Shown here: positions 1 through 5,716 of the stretch, one piece after another
How the letters are laid out: each line of letters opens with the position of its first letter
Numbering within the stretch: position 1 is the first letter of the stretch
Source: Deltaproteobacteria bacterium
GTDB taxonomy: Bacteria; Myxococcota_A; UBA9160; SMWR01
Length of the DNA: 14,428 nt
Reading direction: 5' to 3'
NCBI GenBank assembly: GCA_019313605.1
Contig: JAFDAW010000032.1
Location: 1 to 14,428 of the forward strand
The notes under the pieces: model-generated
The model's database searches: none
The model's input: only the letters and a program-made list of their open reading frames with translations
Told to the model about the DNA's origin: nothing
Made by a program: the position numbers and the translations under genes

Positions 1-517
1 CCCGCCGATTCTCTACACGCGCCATCACGAAGAGCAGATCGGACAGGCGGTTTAGATAGCGGAGCGCGGCCACGCTCAACGGCTCCAGCTTGTGGAGTGC
101 GACCTCGCGACGTTCGGCTCGACGGCAGACCGTGCGCGCCAGGTGCAAGGCCGCCGCCGCGAGAGTCCCGCCGGGCAAGATGAAACACTTCAGGGGTTCG
201 AGTTCCCCTTCGAGAGCATCGATATGCGCTTCGAGCCTGTCGACGTCGGGATCTTCCGGCTGCGGAATCGAAGCCTTTTCTCGACGCTCGGCGTCCGGAG
301 CCGCCAGGTAGCCACCGAGGTCGAATAGCAGCGATTGAATCTCCTGGATGATCTCGCGCAGATCCTCGTGCTCCGATTCAGCCGCGCATCGTCCCAGGCA
401 GGCGTTGAGTTCGTCGACCGCACCGTACGCCTCGACCCGCGCGCAGTCCTTGGAAACGCGACCACCACCCATCAGGTCGGTCTCGCCTTGATCGCCGCGT
501 TTGGTGTAGATCTTCAC
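1..517 (-). CDS. PduO-type ATP:cob(I)alamin adenosyltransferase (3' end cut by window)
   Basis: The enzyme transfers the adenosyl group of ATP to cob(I)alamin to make coenzyme B12, the cofactor of mutases such as methylmalonyl-CoA mutase, and acts in the cytoplasm. The reverse strand read from GTG at 517-515 gives 172 residues with no stop before the window edge. It opens with YTKRGDQGETDLMGGGRVSK, the N-terminal ATP-binding signature of the PduO/MMAB family, then AYGAVDELNACLG. Later come FILPGGTLAAAALHLARTVCRRAERR and YLNRLSDLLFVMARVEN, which are the conserved helices of the family. Family members are about 180-190 residues, so perhaps 10-15 residues are missing. It begins 16 bases after the stop of the CcmH-like gene and is probably co-transcribed with it and the mrp-like gene. 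Family assignment is very secure; the GTG is the only reasonable start since the motif begins immediately after it. Confidence 0.93.
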   Translation of the reverse strand, partial: MKIYTKRGDQGETDLMGGGRVSKDCARVEAYGAVDELNACLGRCAAESEHEDLREIIQEIQSLLFDLGGYLAAPDAERREKASIPQPEDPDVDRLEAHIDALEGELEPLKCFILPGGTLAAAALHLARTVCRRAERREVALHKLEPLSVAALRYLNRLSDLLFVMARVENRR

Positions 518-533
518 GAAAGTTCGGCGCGAG

Positions 534-1016
534 TCAGTCCGCCAACTCCTGATCGATGATGCGCTCGAGTTCCGGATCGGGCGGAAGTGACGACGACTTG
601 GAGGTAGCGGCCGCACGCGCTTGCCGGCTCAGGAAGACCGCAACGATGACACCGCCCGCGAGAAACGCGAGGACTGGAAACACATAAGCCGTCAACCCGA
701 AACCCTCGGCGAGCGGAGCTGAACGCAGTACGTCGCCATAGCGTTCGAAGAGTTCCGCTTCGACCTCTTCACGAGTGCGACCCGAAGCCTCCTGGACGAT
801 CAACCACATCCGAAGGCTGTCGGCCTCCGGACTCGTGCAAGCGGAGAGGGTTCTCCCCGGACAGAAAGGACTCATCAGTTCGTGGGAAATCTTGTATGCC
901 CAGCCCTCGGGTTCCGCGGCGGCCTCACCATCTGCTGCAGTCGCGGCCGAGGCGCCGAACAGAAGAGTGGCGGAGATCGCCGCGAGGCCAAGCATCTTGA
1001 AGCGCGCGTTCACCAC
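534..1016 (-). CDS. CcmH/CycL/NrfF-like cytochrome c maturation protein with a variant Cys motif
   Basis: CcmH proteins are membrane-anchored periplasmic thiol-redox proteins that keep apocytochrome c ready for heme attachment. This 160-residue protein has a signal sequence (hydrophobic residues about 9-28), a three-helix CcmH-type domain about 38-105 and a single membrane helix about 107-130, followed by a short charged tail. The canonical LRCxxC motif is changed: it reads LMSPFCPGRTLSAC, so the first cysteine is Ser49, the second is Cys52, and an extra cysteine appears at Cys60. The flanking features (TSPEADSLR, GRTREEVEAELFERYGD) match the family. Start codons GTG at 1016 and GTG at 1013 are both possible; the second gives a 4-nt GTGA overlap with the stop of the upstream mrp-like gene, implying translational coupling. 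No other ccm genes are in the window. I am confident of the family but not of the redox mechanism. Confidence 0.85.
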   Translation of the reverse strand: MVNARFKMLGLAAISATLLFGASAATAADGEAAAEPEGWAYKISHELMSPFCPGRTLSACTSPEADSLRMWLIVQEASGRTREEVEAELFERYGDVLRSAPLAEGFGLTAYVFPVLAFLAGGVIVAVFLSRQARAAATSKSSSLPPDPELERIIDQELAD

Positions 1017-1897
1017 GATTCGCCCTCCGGCCCCGGCAGCTGATACGCGTCGACCCGCGCAACGAGCTGCGTCAGAGCAATCCCTGCGACGGACTCCATC
1101 GACTCCCCTTCTAGAAACGGACGACCTCGGTCAGCCGCCGCCGCGAGATCCGCGTCGAACGGAATCCGCGCCAGCACTTCCACGCCGAGAGTCTCCACGA
1201 TCTCCGAGTCTAGCGTCTCGCGAAAAAGCGGCCCTTCCGCCCCACATTTCGCACAAATCGATGTACCGAGGTTTTCCACCAGCCCAATCAGTGGGAAACC
1301 GGCTTCGCGAGCGCGGCGCAGCGAGCGCTCGACCGCGAGCAAGGCCACCTGGGTTGGGATCGTTACCGCGAGCGCGGCTGCGATGCGCGGAAGCCATTGA
1401 CCGAGTGCGGGCAGTCGATCCGCGCCGGGCGCGAGGTCGACCACCAGAAAATCGAGTTCGCCCCAATCGGTGCGACCGAGCAGGTCCCCGAGCGCGGCCT
1501 GCTCGAGCGCGCTTCGAACGCTCGCTGCTTCTCCCGCGGGCCCATCCCAATCCAGCGCCTGATCGCCCTGGAGAAAGAAATCCATGCTCTGAACCAGAAT
1601 CCCCTGCGGGCCGATCGCGGCGCGCAGCAGACCGTCGCCCGTGACCCGCACCGGCTGGCCGCGCAGGCCGAGCATCTTCGATACCGACGGGCCATTCAAA
1701 TCCGCGTCCAGCAGACCCACGCGGCGGCCGAGCTGCGCAAGGCCGAGAGCGAGATTGACGGCCACCGCGCTCTTCCCAACACCACCCTTGCCACTCATCA
1801 CGACCACGACGCGGTCGACTTCGGCGAGTTGTTCGGCGACGCGCGCGCGCACCAGATCCACATCCTCGACGAGCTGGGAAGCATCGAATCCAGACAT
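1010..1897 (-). CDS. Mrp/ApbC (NBP35-type) Fe-S cluster carrier P-loop ATPase
   Basis: Mrp/ApbC proteins are cytoplasmic P-loop ATPases of the MinD/ParA superfamily that hold and deliver [4Fe-4S] clusters to apoproteins. The 295-residue product has the deviant Walker A GKGGVGKS at about 36-43, LLDADLNGPS (switch region) near 62-71, the Walker B-like stretch DFLVVDLAPGAD at 149-160, and ENLGTSICAKCG at 209-219 with Cys215 and Cys218, the CxxC pair that bridges a cluster between two subunits in this family. The N-terminal MIP18/DUF59 domain of some homologues is absent. ATG at 1897 is chosen over in-frame upstream starts (up to 2023) because family similarity begins there and GAGG lies upstream at 1908-1911. 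It heads a minus-strand operon with the CcmH-like and adenosyltransferase genes. Confidence 0.88.
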   Translation of the reverse strand: MSGFDASQLVEDVDLVRARVAEQLAEVDRVVVVMSGKGGVGKSAVAVNLALGLAQLGRRVGLLDADLNGPSVSKMLGLRGQPVRVTGDGLLRAAIGPQGILVQSMDFFLQGDQALDWDGPAGEAASVRSALEQAALGDLLGRTDWGELDFLVVDLAPGADRLPALGQWLPRIAAALAVTIPTQVALLAVERSLRRAREAGFPLIGLVENLGTSICAKCGAEGPLFRETLDSEIVETLGVEVLARIPFDADLAAAADRGRPFLEGESMESVAGIALTQLVARVDAYQLPGPEGESW

Positions 1898-1944
1898 GGT
1901 CGCGAAAACCTCGACGCGCGTGGGGGTGCAGAACAGGACCGGCG

Positions 1945-1950
1945 AGTGTA
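1945..1950 (-). promoter_or_regulatory. possible -10 element for the mrp operon
   Basis: Reading the minus strand, TACACT (4 of 6 matches to TATAAT) lies about 48 bases before the mrp-like start. No convincing -35 is seen at 16-18 bases spacing, but the region it would occupy carries two direct CACGGGCC repeats. Weak call from base composition and position only. Confidence 0.3.
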
Positions 1951-1953
1951 GCT

Positions 1954-1971
1954 CACGGGCCCCCACGGGCC
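1954..1971. repeat. tandem CACGGGCC direct repeat, 10-bp period
   Basis: CACGGGCC occurs at 1954-1961 and again at 1964-1971, a centre-to-centre distance of 10 bp, about one helical turn. It lies in the 128-bp gap between the divergent mrp-like and Nudix genes, where the -35 of the mrp promoter would fall. It could be a two-site binding element for a regulator; chance in GC-rich DNA is not excluded. Confidence 0.3.
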
Positions 1972-2008
1972 GTTCGAGCGCGGGACATCGGCCTCTGATC
2001 GAATCCAC

Positions 2009-2014
2009 TACAAT
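2009..2014 (+). promoter_or_regulatory. possible -10 element for the Nudix gene
   Basis: TACAAT (5 of 6 to consensus) ends 11 bases before the ATG of the Nudix gene, so transcription would begin about 5 bases before the start codon. No Shine-Dalgarno sequence is visible, which fits a nearly leaderless message. No clear -35 is present. Confidence 0.35.
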
Positions 2015-2025
2015 CCCGCCCAACC

Positions 2026-2457
2026 ATGACGGAGTTCACGGAAATCAGCGCCGGAGGCGTCGTCTATCGGCGGGTCGCGGCGGGAATCGAGGTTGCGATC
2101 GCCGAGCAGCGCGACCGCATCACACAGCAGAAGACCACGCGACTCCCGAAGGGCAAGATCGATCCCGGCGAAAGTGCCGAGGAAGCCGCGGTGCGCGAAG
2201 TGGCCGAGGAAGTCGGTCTCCAGGCGCGAATCGTCGGCCCGCTCGGTAGTGCCGAGTACGAATACGCGCACGACTCGAAGCGGATTTCCAAGCAAGTGCA
2301 CTACTTCCTGATGGAGTGGGTGCCCGGAGAATCGCTCGAACTCGACGGCGAGATGGATCGCACCTATTGGTGCGCGATTGACGAGGCGGCAAAGAAACTC
2401 ACGTTCGAACCCGAGCAGCGCGCGATCAGCTGGGCGAAAGAACGGCTCGGAACATAG
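2026..2457 (+). CDS. Nudix (MutT-family) hydrolase
   Basis: Nudix enzymes cleave nucleoside diphosphates linked to another group, needing divalent metal held by the Nudix box. In this 143-residue protein the box GX5EX7REUXEEXGU is complete: it starts at Gly43 (GKIDPGE), continues to Arg57-Glu58 and ends EEVGL at 61-65. The preceding SAGGVVYR and RLPKGK, together with QVHYFLMEW after the box, resemble Ap4A/diphosphoinositol-polyphosphate or MutT1-like sanitising enzymes, so a dinucleoside polyphosphate or damaged nucleotide is a plausible substrate, but this cannot be fixed from sequence. ATG at 2026 lacks an upstream Shine-Dalgarno. The nuclease gene follows 30 bases downstream on the same strand and may be co-transcribed. 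Confidence 0.92.
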   Translation: MTEFTEISAGGVVYRRVAAGIEVAIAEQRDRITQQKTTRLPKGKIDPGESAEEAAVREVAEEVGLQARIVGPLGSAEYEYAHDSKRISKQVHYFLMEWVPGESLELDGEMDRTYWCAIDEAAKKLTFEPEQRAISWAKERLGT

Positions 2458-2487
2458 AAACGCGGCACACGCCGTGGGGGAAGTTGG

Positions 2488-3363
2488 GTGCCCAAGATCT
2501 ACAGCCATTCGCGTCTCTCGACCTTCGAGGATTGCGCAAAGCGCTTCGAGTACCGCTACGTGCTGAAGATTCCATCGGACACCGAGGGCGTCGAGGCGTT
2601 CGTGGGAAAGCGCGTCCACGAAGTTCTCGAGCGCCTCTACAAGGCCGCCGAGCGGGGACATGTGCCCTCGCTCGAAAAGGTCATCTACCGCTACAACCGA
2701 CTCTTCGAAGAGAGCTACAGCGCGGACCGCGTGCGGATCGTTCGCGAGGGAACGCCGCTCGAGTTCTACCGGCAGCTCGGCGAGCACTGTCTCACCGGCT
2801 ACTACCGCCGCCACTATCCATTCGATGGCGACGAGACCCTCGGGATCGAGCGGCGGGTGACCTTCGCGCTCGACGAGAAGCGCGAATACCGGTTTCAGGG
2901 GATCATCGACCGAATCGTCCGCGCGCGAGATGGCGTGATCGAGATCCACGACTACAAGACCGGCAAACGCGTCCCCACCCAAAAGCAACTCGACGAGGAC
3001 CGCCAACTCGCCCTCTACCAGATCGGACTCGCGGATCGCTACCCCGACCAGCCGATGCGCCTGGTCTGGCACTACCTCCAGAAAGACCGAAAGCTCACTT
3101 CGACCCGCACACCCGAACAGCTGCGCTACCTGAGCGAAGACACGATGAGCGTGGTCGATCGGATCAACGACGAAACCGAATTCAAACCGAAGCGCAGCGC
3201 GTTATGCGACTGGTGTGAGTACAACGACCGCTGCCCGATCTATCCGAAAGATCGCCTCCCAGCCGACCGGTCGGCAGCGCCCCCATCCGAGCCGGATCCA
3301 GTCGCGAAGCGCGAGGGGCAGCTGCATCTCTTCAACAAGAAACCACAAGCCGGGCCGACCTAG
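2488..3363 (+). CDS. RecB/Cas4-like PD-(D/E)XK nuclease with Fe-S-type cysteines
   Basis: The 291-residue product belongs to the PDDEXK_1 (RecB-type exonuclease) superfamily. In order: SHSRLSTFEDCAKRFEY (6-22) with Cys16, GKRVHEVLE with His44, GIIDRI with Asp141, HDYKTGK with Asp155 and Lys157, and QLALY at 173-177, the standard RecB-nuclease motif series. Cysteines 240, 243 and 249 (CDWCEYNDRC) together with Cys16 form the four-cysteine pattern that binds a [4Fe-4S] cluster in Cas4, AddB and related nucleases. There is no helicase domain, so it is a stand-alone nuclease, presumably in DNA repair or end-processing. The start is GTG at 2488, with GGGGGAAG at 2476-2483 as ribosome binding site. 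Its TAG stop overlaps the CTAG that flanks the downstream inverted-repeat element. No cas genes or CRISPR array are nearby. Confidence 0.88.
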   Translation: MPKIYSHSRLSTFEDCAKRFEYRYVLKIPSDTEGVEAFVGKRVHEVLERLYKAAERGHVPSLEKVIYRYNRLFEESYSADRVRIVREGTPLEFYRQLGEHCLTGYYRRHYPFDGDETLGIERRVTFALDEKREYRFQGIIDRIVRARDGVIEIHDYKTGKRVPTQKQLDEDRQLALYQIGLADRYPDQPMRLVWHYLQKDRKLTSTRTPEQLRYLSEDTMSVVDRINDETEFKPKRSALCDWCEYNDRCPIYPKDRLPADRSAAPPSEPDPVAKREGQLHLFNKKPQAGPT

Positions 3364-3544
3364 CCCGCATTATTCATGAAACCCTCTGCTGCGGACGCAG
3401 ATCGCACCGGATCTTCGCGATCTCCTCCCTCCGGCCGACTCGACGGGCTTCAGGTACGCCTTCGGCGACCTCCAGTCCGGGGGCCGCAAATCTCCGGCAC
3501 GCTCTGCGCCCTCGCGACGAGGGATCATGAATAATGCGGGCTAG
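3360..3544. repeat. CTAG direct repeats flanking the element (probable target duplication)
   Basis: CTAG occurs at 3360-3363 and 3541-3544, immediately outside the terminal inverted repeats. The left copy contains the TAG stop of the plus-strand nuclease; the right copy, read on the minus strand, contains the TAG stop of the lipoprotein gene. A 4-bp target duplication fits, although CTAG is itself palindromic so the same bases could be read as extra inverted repeat. Confidence 0.6.
3364..3540. mobile_element. MITE-like non-coding element, 177 bp, with 16-bp perfect terminal inverted repeats
   Basis: The left end CCCGCATTATTCATGA (3364-3379) and right end TCATGAATAATGCGGG (3525-3540) are exact reverse complements. 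Inside them the complementarity continues imperfectly for about 30 more bases (CCCTC, then GCAGA, then CCGGA appear in the same order from both ends). No believable gene lies within. The AT-rich ends differ from the GC-rich surroundings. Flanking CTAG copies suggest a 4-bp target duplication. Ends starting with CC and 4-5 bp duplications are features I associate with the IS1380 family, so it may be a non-autonomous derivative of such an element; no transposase is present to prove it. An alternative is a REP-like palindrome acting as a bidirectional terminator between the two convergent genes. Confidence 0.65.
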
Positions 3545-3783
3545 CGCTGCACCCAGCCCCGCATTCGCATGCAATCGATCATGTCGTCGCGGGTCGCCTG
3601 CATCGGCGATCGACTGCCGGGCGACGCCACGCCCGCGCGATTCATGCATCTGACCTGGTCGGCCTGCAGCTGCTCGAGATTCACAGCAGATCCATCTGCG
3701 CGCCGCCAATCATCGGCGGTTTTGCCCGACCCCGCACACCCAACCGACACCACCAGGATCCCTATCGCAAAGAATGCACGCAT
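3541..3783 (-). CDS. small predicted lipoprotein, unknown function
   Basis: The 80-residue product begins with a short charged n-region and hydrophobic stretch (MRAFFAIGILVVSVGC), ending in a lipobox-like VSVGC with Cys16 as the likely lipidated residue. The mature part is hydrophilic, contains two cysteines (RCMNR and DCMRMRGW) and ends in CMRMRGWVQR, a tail often seen in short proteobacterial envelope lipoproteins. ATG at 3783 is preceded by TTGGAGGCCTGG, a good ribosome binding site, so upstream in-frame starts (as far as 3924) are rejected. The stop codon lies in the CTAG next to the MITE-like element. Function unknown; a Gram-negative envelope location is inferred. Confidence 0.75.
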   Translation of the reverse strand: MRAFFAIGILVVSVGCAGSGKTADDWRRADGSAVNLEQLQADQVRCMNRAGVASPGSRSPMQATRDDMIDCMRMRGWVQR

Positions 3784-3993
3784 CCAGGCCTCCAAGTAAA
3801 CTGAACTCGACGATACCGCGCCGTTGCTCGATCGGTAAGAAGGTACAAACGACAAGAGTGGGCAGCGGAAGCGGCGCGTTCTTTGGCAGACCTGGATCGA
3901 CGCTTCCCCTCGTCCGGTACCCAACCTCTCCTATTCGAGCCCGAATCGACTCGCGGAGTGGAAGCTTGCGCGGCCGACCGCTAGCCTCGCTGC

Positions 3994-4752
3994 ATGGCGC
4001 TTGTGATCGAGAGAATTCCCACACTTGGGGATAACTACACCTACCTCCTCGTGTGTGACGAAACCAACGAAGCTGCCGTAGTCGACGCGCCCGAGGCACA
4101 GCCCGTAATCCAACGGGTCGATGAATGCGGCGCGCGCGTGACCAAGATCCTCTCCACCCACCATCACCTGGATCACTCCGCCGCCAACCCGGATCTCGCC
4201 AAACTCTGGGGCGCGCCGGTGTTCGGCCATTCTGGGGATGCAGATCGCCTTCCGGGATTTACCGACGCGCTCGAAGAGGGCGATACGATCTCGGTCGGCA
4301 ACCAATCGGCGCGCGTCCTCTTCATCCCCGCGCATACCAAGTACCACATCGCTTTTGCGTTCGACGCTGCGGAAGCCGTCTTCTGCGGCGACACGCTCTT
4401 CGCGGCGGGCTGCGGCCGGCTCTTCGAAGGCACGCCCGAGATGATGTTCAGTGCTCTCGTCGAAAAGCTCGGTGCGCTGCCCGACGCGACCCGGGTGTTT
4501 TGTGGCCACGAGTACACCGAGAGCAACCTGGTGTTTGCCGCGCACGTCGAGCCCGACAATGTGGAGATCCGGGCGAGGCTCGAACGGGTGCGCGCAATTC
4601 GCGCCAACAAGGCCGCGGACTGGCACGACGCAACCCCCGATGAAATGACGATTCCATCGACGATCGGAGAAGAGCGCTCGACGAACCCGTTCATGCGCGC
4701 GCGAGACGCGGCTGAACTCGGACAGCTACGCGCCGAAAAGGACGGCTTCTAG
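3994..4752 (+). CDS. gloB: hydroxyacylglutathione hydrolase (glyoxalase II)
   Basis: Glyoxalase II hydrolyses S-D-lactoylglutathione to D-lactate and glutathione, the second step of methylglyoxal detoxification in the cytoplasm. The 252-residue protein has the metallo-beta-lactamase fold with THHHLDH at 55-61 (both metal sites), His114 in PAHTKYH, Asp133 in CGDTLF and His172 in CGHEYT. The conserved GCGRLFEGT at 139-147 and the C-terminal helical domain with NPFMR (231-235) are diagnostic for the GloB subgroup rather than general metallo-hydrolases. Length matches the family. One oddity is PAHTKYH where most members have PGHTxGH. There is no Shine-Dalgarno before ATG at 3994; a TAGCCT hexamer 6 bases upstream would suit a leaderless transcript. 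The thioesterase gene starts 2 bases after its stop. Confidence 0.93.
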   Translation: MALVIERIPTLGDNYTYLLVCDETNEAAVVDAPEAQPVIQRVDECGARVTKILSTHHHLDHSAANPDLAKLWGAPVFGHSGDADRLPGFTDALEEGDTISVGNQSARVLFIPAHTKYHIAFAFDAAEAVFCGDTLFAAGCGRLFEGTPEMMFSALVEKLGALPDATRVFCGHEYTESNLVFAAHVEPDNVEIRARLERVRAIRANKAADWHDATPDEMTIPSTIGEERSTNPFMRARDAAELGQLRAEKDGF

Positions 4753-4754
4753 AC

Positions 4755-5210
4755 GTGCCGAAACCGCCGAACGGGCCTCCGGACGGCGCGGTGGTGTCGA
4801 CTCACCGCCACCGTGTGGCTTTTTTTGAAACCGATGCGATGGGCATCGTCCACCACTCCAATTACGTCCGCCACCTCGAGCTCGCGCGCATCCACTGGCT
4901 CGACGAGCACGACCAACCCTATCGGATCTACGCCGAGCAGGGCCTCCACTACGCGACCACCCACATGGAAATCGACTACCACCGATCGACGGGCTTCGAC
5001 GACACGATCGAAATCGTGGCCTGGCTGGATTGGGTGCGCGGCGCCTCGATGCGCATCGACTACGAACTGATCTGCGATGGCGACTGCGTGGCGACCGCAT
5101 CCACCGTCCACGCGATGGTCAGCCGCGAGGGCCACGTGCGGCGAATTCCCAAAGATCGCGCCGAGAACCTCAAGCAGCTCGCGCTGCGACCCGGCCCCAA
5201 AGTCTTATAG
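4755..5210 (+). CDS. YbgC/4HBT-type acyl-CoA thioesterase (hot-dog fold)
   Basis: Hot-dog thioesterases of this group cleave acyl-CoA or acyl-ACP thioesters. The 151-residue product carries VAFFETDAMGIVHHSNYVRH at 21-40, the 4-hydroxybenzoyl-CoA thioesterase signature, with Asp27 at the position of the catalytic aspartate, followed by ELARIHWL and the later strand pattern HMEIDYHRST and ASTVHAMVS. The size is usual for single-domain YbgC-like enzymes. GTG at 4755 lies 2 bases after the gloB stop, so the two are a tight operon; pairing with glyoxalase II is suggestive only in that both hydrolyse thioesters. The substrate cannot be read from sequence. The gene converges on the DUF1232 gene, with a hairpin between them. 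Confidence 0.88.
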   Translation: MPKPPNGPPDGAVVSTHRHRVAFFETDAMGIVHHSNYVRHLELARIHWLDEHDQPYRIYAEQGLHYATTHMEIDYHRSTGFDDTIEIVAWLDWVRGASMRIDYELICDGDCVATASTVHAMVSREGHVRRIPKDRAENLKQLALRPGPKVL

Positions 5211-5217
5211 AAGGGAC

Positions 5218-5234
5218 GACCCCAGAACGGGGTC
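5218..5234. terminator. possible bidirectional terminator hairpin
   Basis: GACCCC at 5218-5223 pairs with GGGGTC at 5229-5234 around the 5-base loop AGAAC. It sits in the 32-bp gap between the convergent thioesterase and DUF1232 stop codons. There is no T-run on either side, so intrinsic termination would be weak. Confidence 0.4.
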
Positions 5235-5242
5235 ACGCAACT

Positions 5243-5716
5243 TCAATCCCGCCCGCGCAGCCTGCGCGGAATCTTGTCCACCAGAATCGACGCCGACCAG
5301 CGCGCGGCGCGCTGAATGGCGTCGAGGGCATCGCCCTGCCCCGACCAATGCGAGCGCACGATGTCCGGGTGAACCTGGTTGAGGATTTTCGACAGTGCGG
5401 CAGATACGACCAACAGATCGTCCACCAGACCGATTGGTCCGACGAGAACAGCGGGAATCAGATCGATCGGAGAGAGCGCGTAACCGATGCCGAGCACTGC
5501 AATCGCCTTGCCGGAGATCGGAACTCGTGAGTCGCGCAGCAACCGCATGAGCAAGACGGTGAGATCGGGAAGCAGCAGGATCACGTCGCGGAAACCCGAG
5601 GCGGCACCCGGGCCCGTCTTCACGACTCGCGCTCGCAGCCGATCGTAGAGCCGGCGCTCGCGCAGGTTCAGCTCGATCACGACGGGCTCGTTCGCGGGGT
5701 CGGTTGATTGATTCAA
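5243..5716 (-). CDS. DUF1232 (YkvA-like) domain protein
   Basis: The 157-residue protein has the DUF1232 signature at about 69-101: a hydrophobic run leading into YALSPIDLIPAVLVGPIGLVDD, where SPIDLIP and the closing DD are the hallmarks. The domain is short and hydrophobic and is thought to be membrane associated; its biochemical role is unknown. The N-terminal part (about 15-65) is predicted helical with LLLPDLTVLLMRLL. The start is a TTG at 5716 that overlaps the acyltransferase stop as TTGA, so translation is probably coupled to the acyltransferase. It is the last gene of a three-gene minus-strand unit (SDR, acyltransferase, DUF1232), which suggests, without proving, a role connected to membrane lipid. 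Confidence 0.82.
   Translation of the reverse strand: MNQSTDPANEPVVIELNLRERRLYDRLRARVVKTGPGAASGFRDVILLLPDLTVLLMRLLRDSRVPISGKAIAVLGIGYALSPIDLIPAVLVGPIGLVDDLLVVSAALSKILNQVHPDIVRSHWSGQGDALDAIQRAARWSASILVDKIPRRLRGRD

Noticed and set aside
1898..2023. N-terminal extension of the mrp-like protein by 42 residues
   Set aside because: The extension contains the likely promoter, lacks family similarity, and ATG at 1897 has an upstream GAGG.
2008..3072. 354-codon open frame on the minus strand
   Set aside because: It is antisense to the Nudix and nuclease genes, whose catalytic motifs are complete; the product looks like nothing known.
2488..3363. Cas4 of a CRISPR-Cas system
   Set aside because: No repeat array, Cas1 or Cas2 is in the window; motifs fit general RecB-type nucleases equally well.
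3374..3709. 111-codon minus-strand frame through the inverted-repeat element
   Set aside because: It begins inside the lipoprotein gene in another frame and crosses the terminal repeat; no motif or ribosome binding site.
3784..3924. 47-residue extension of the lipoprotein
   Set aside because: It would bury the signal peptide inside the protein; the ATG at 3783 has a strong ribosome binding site.
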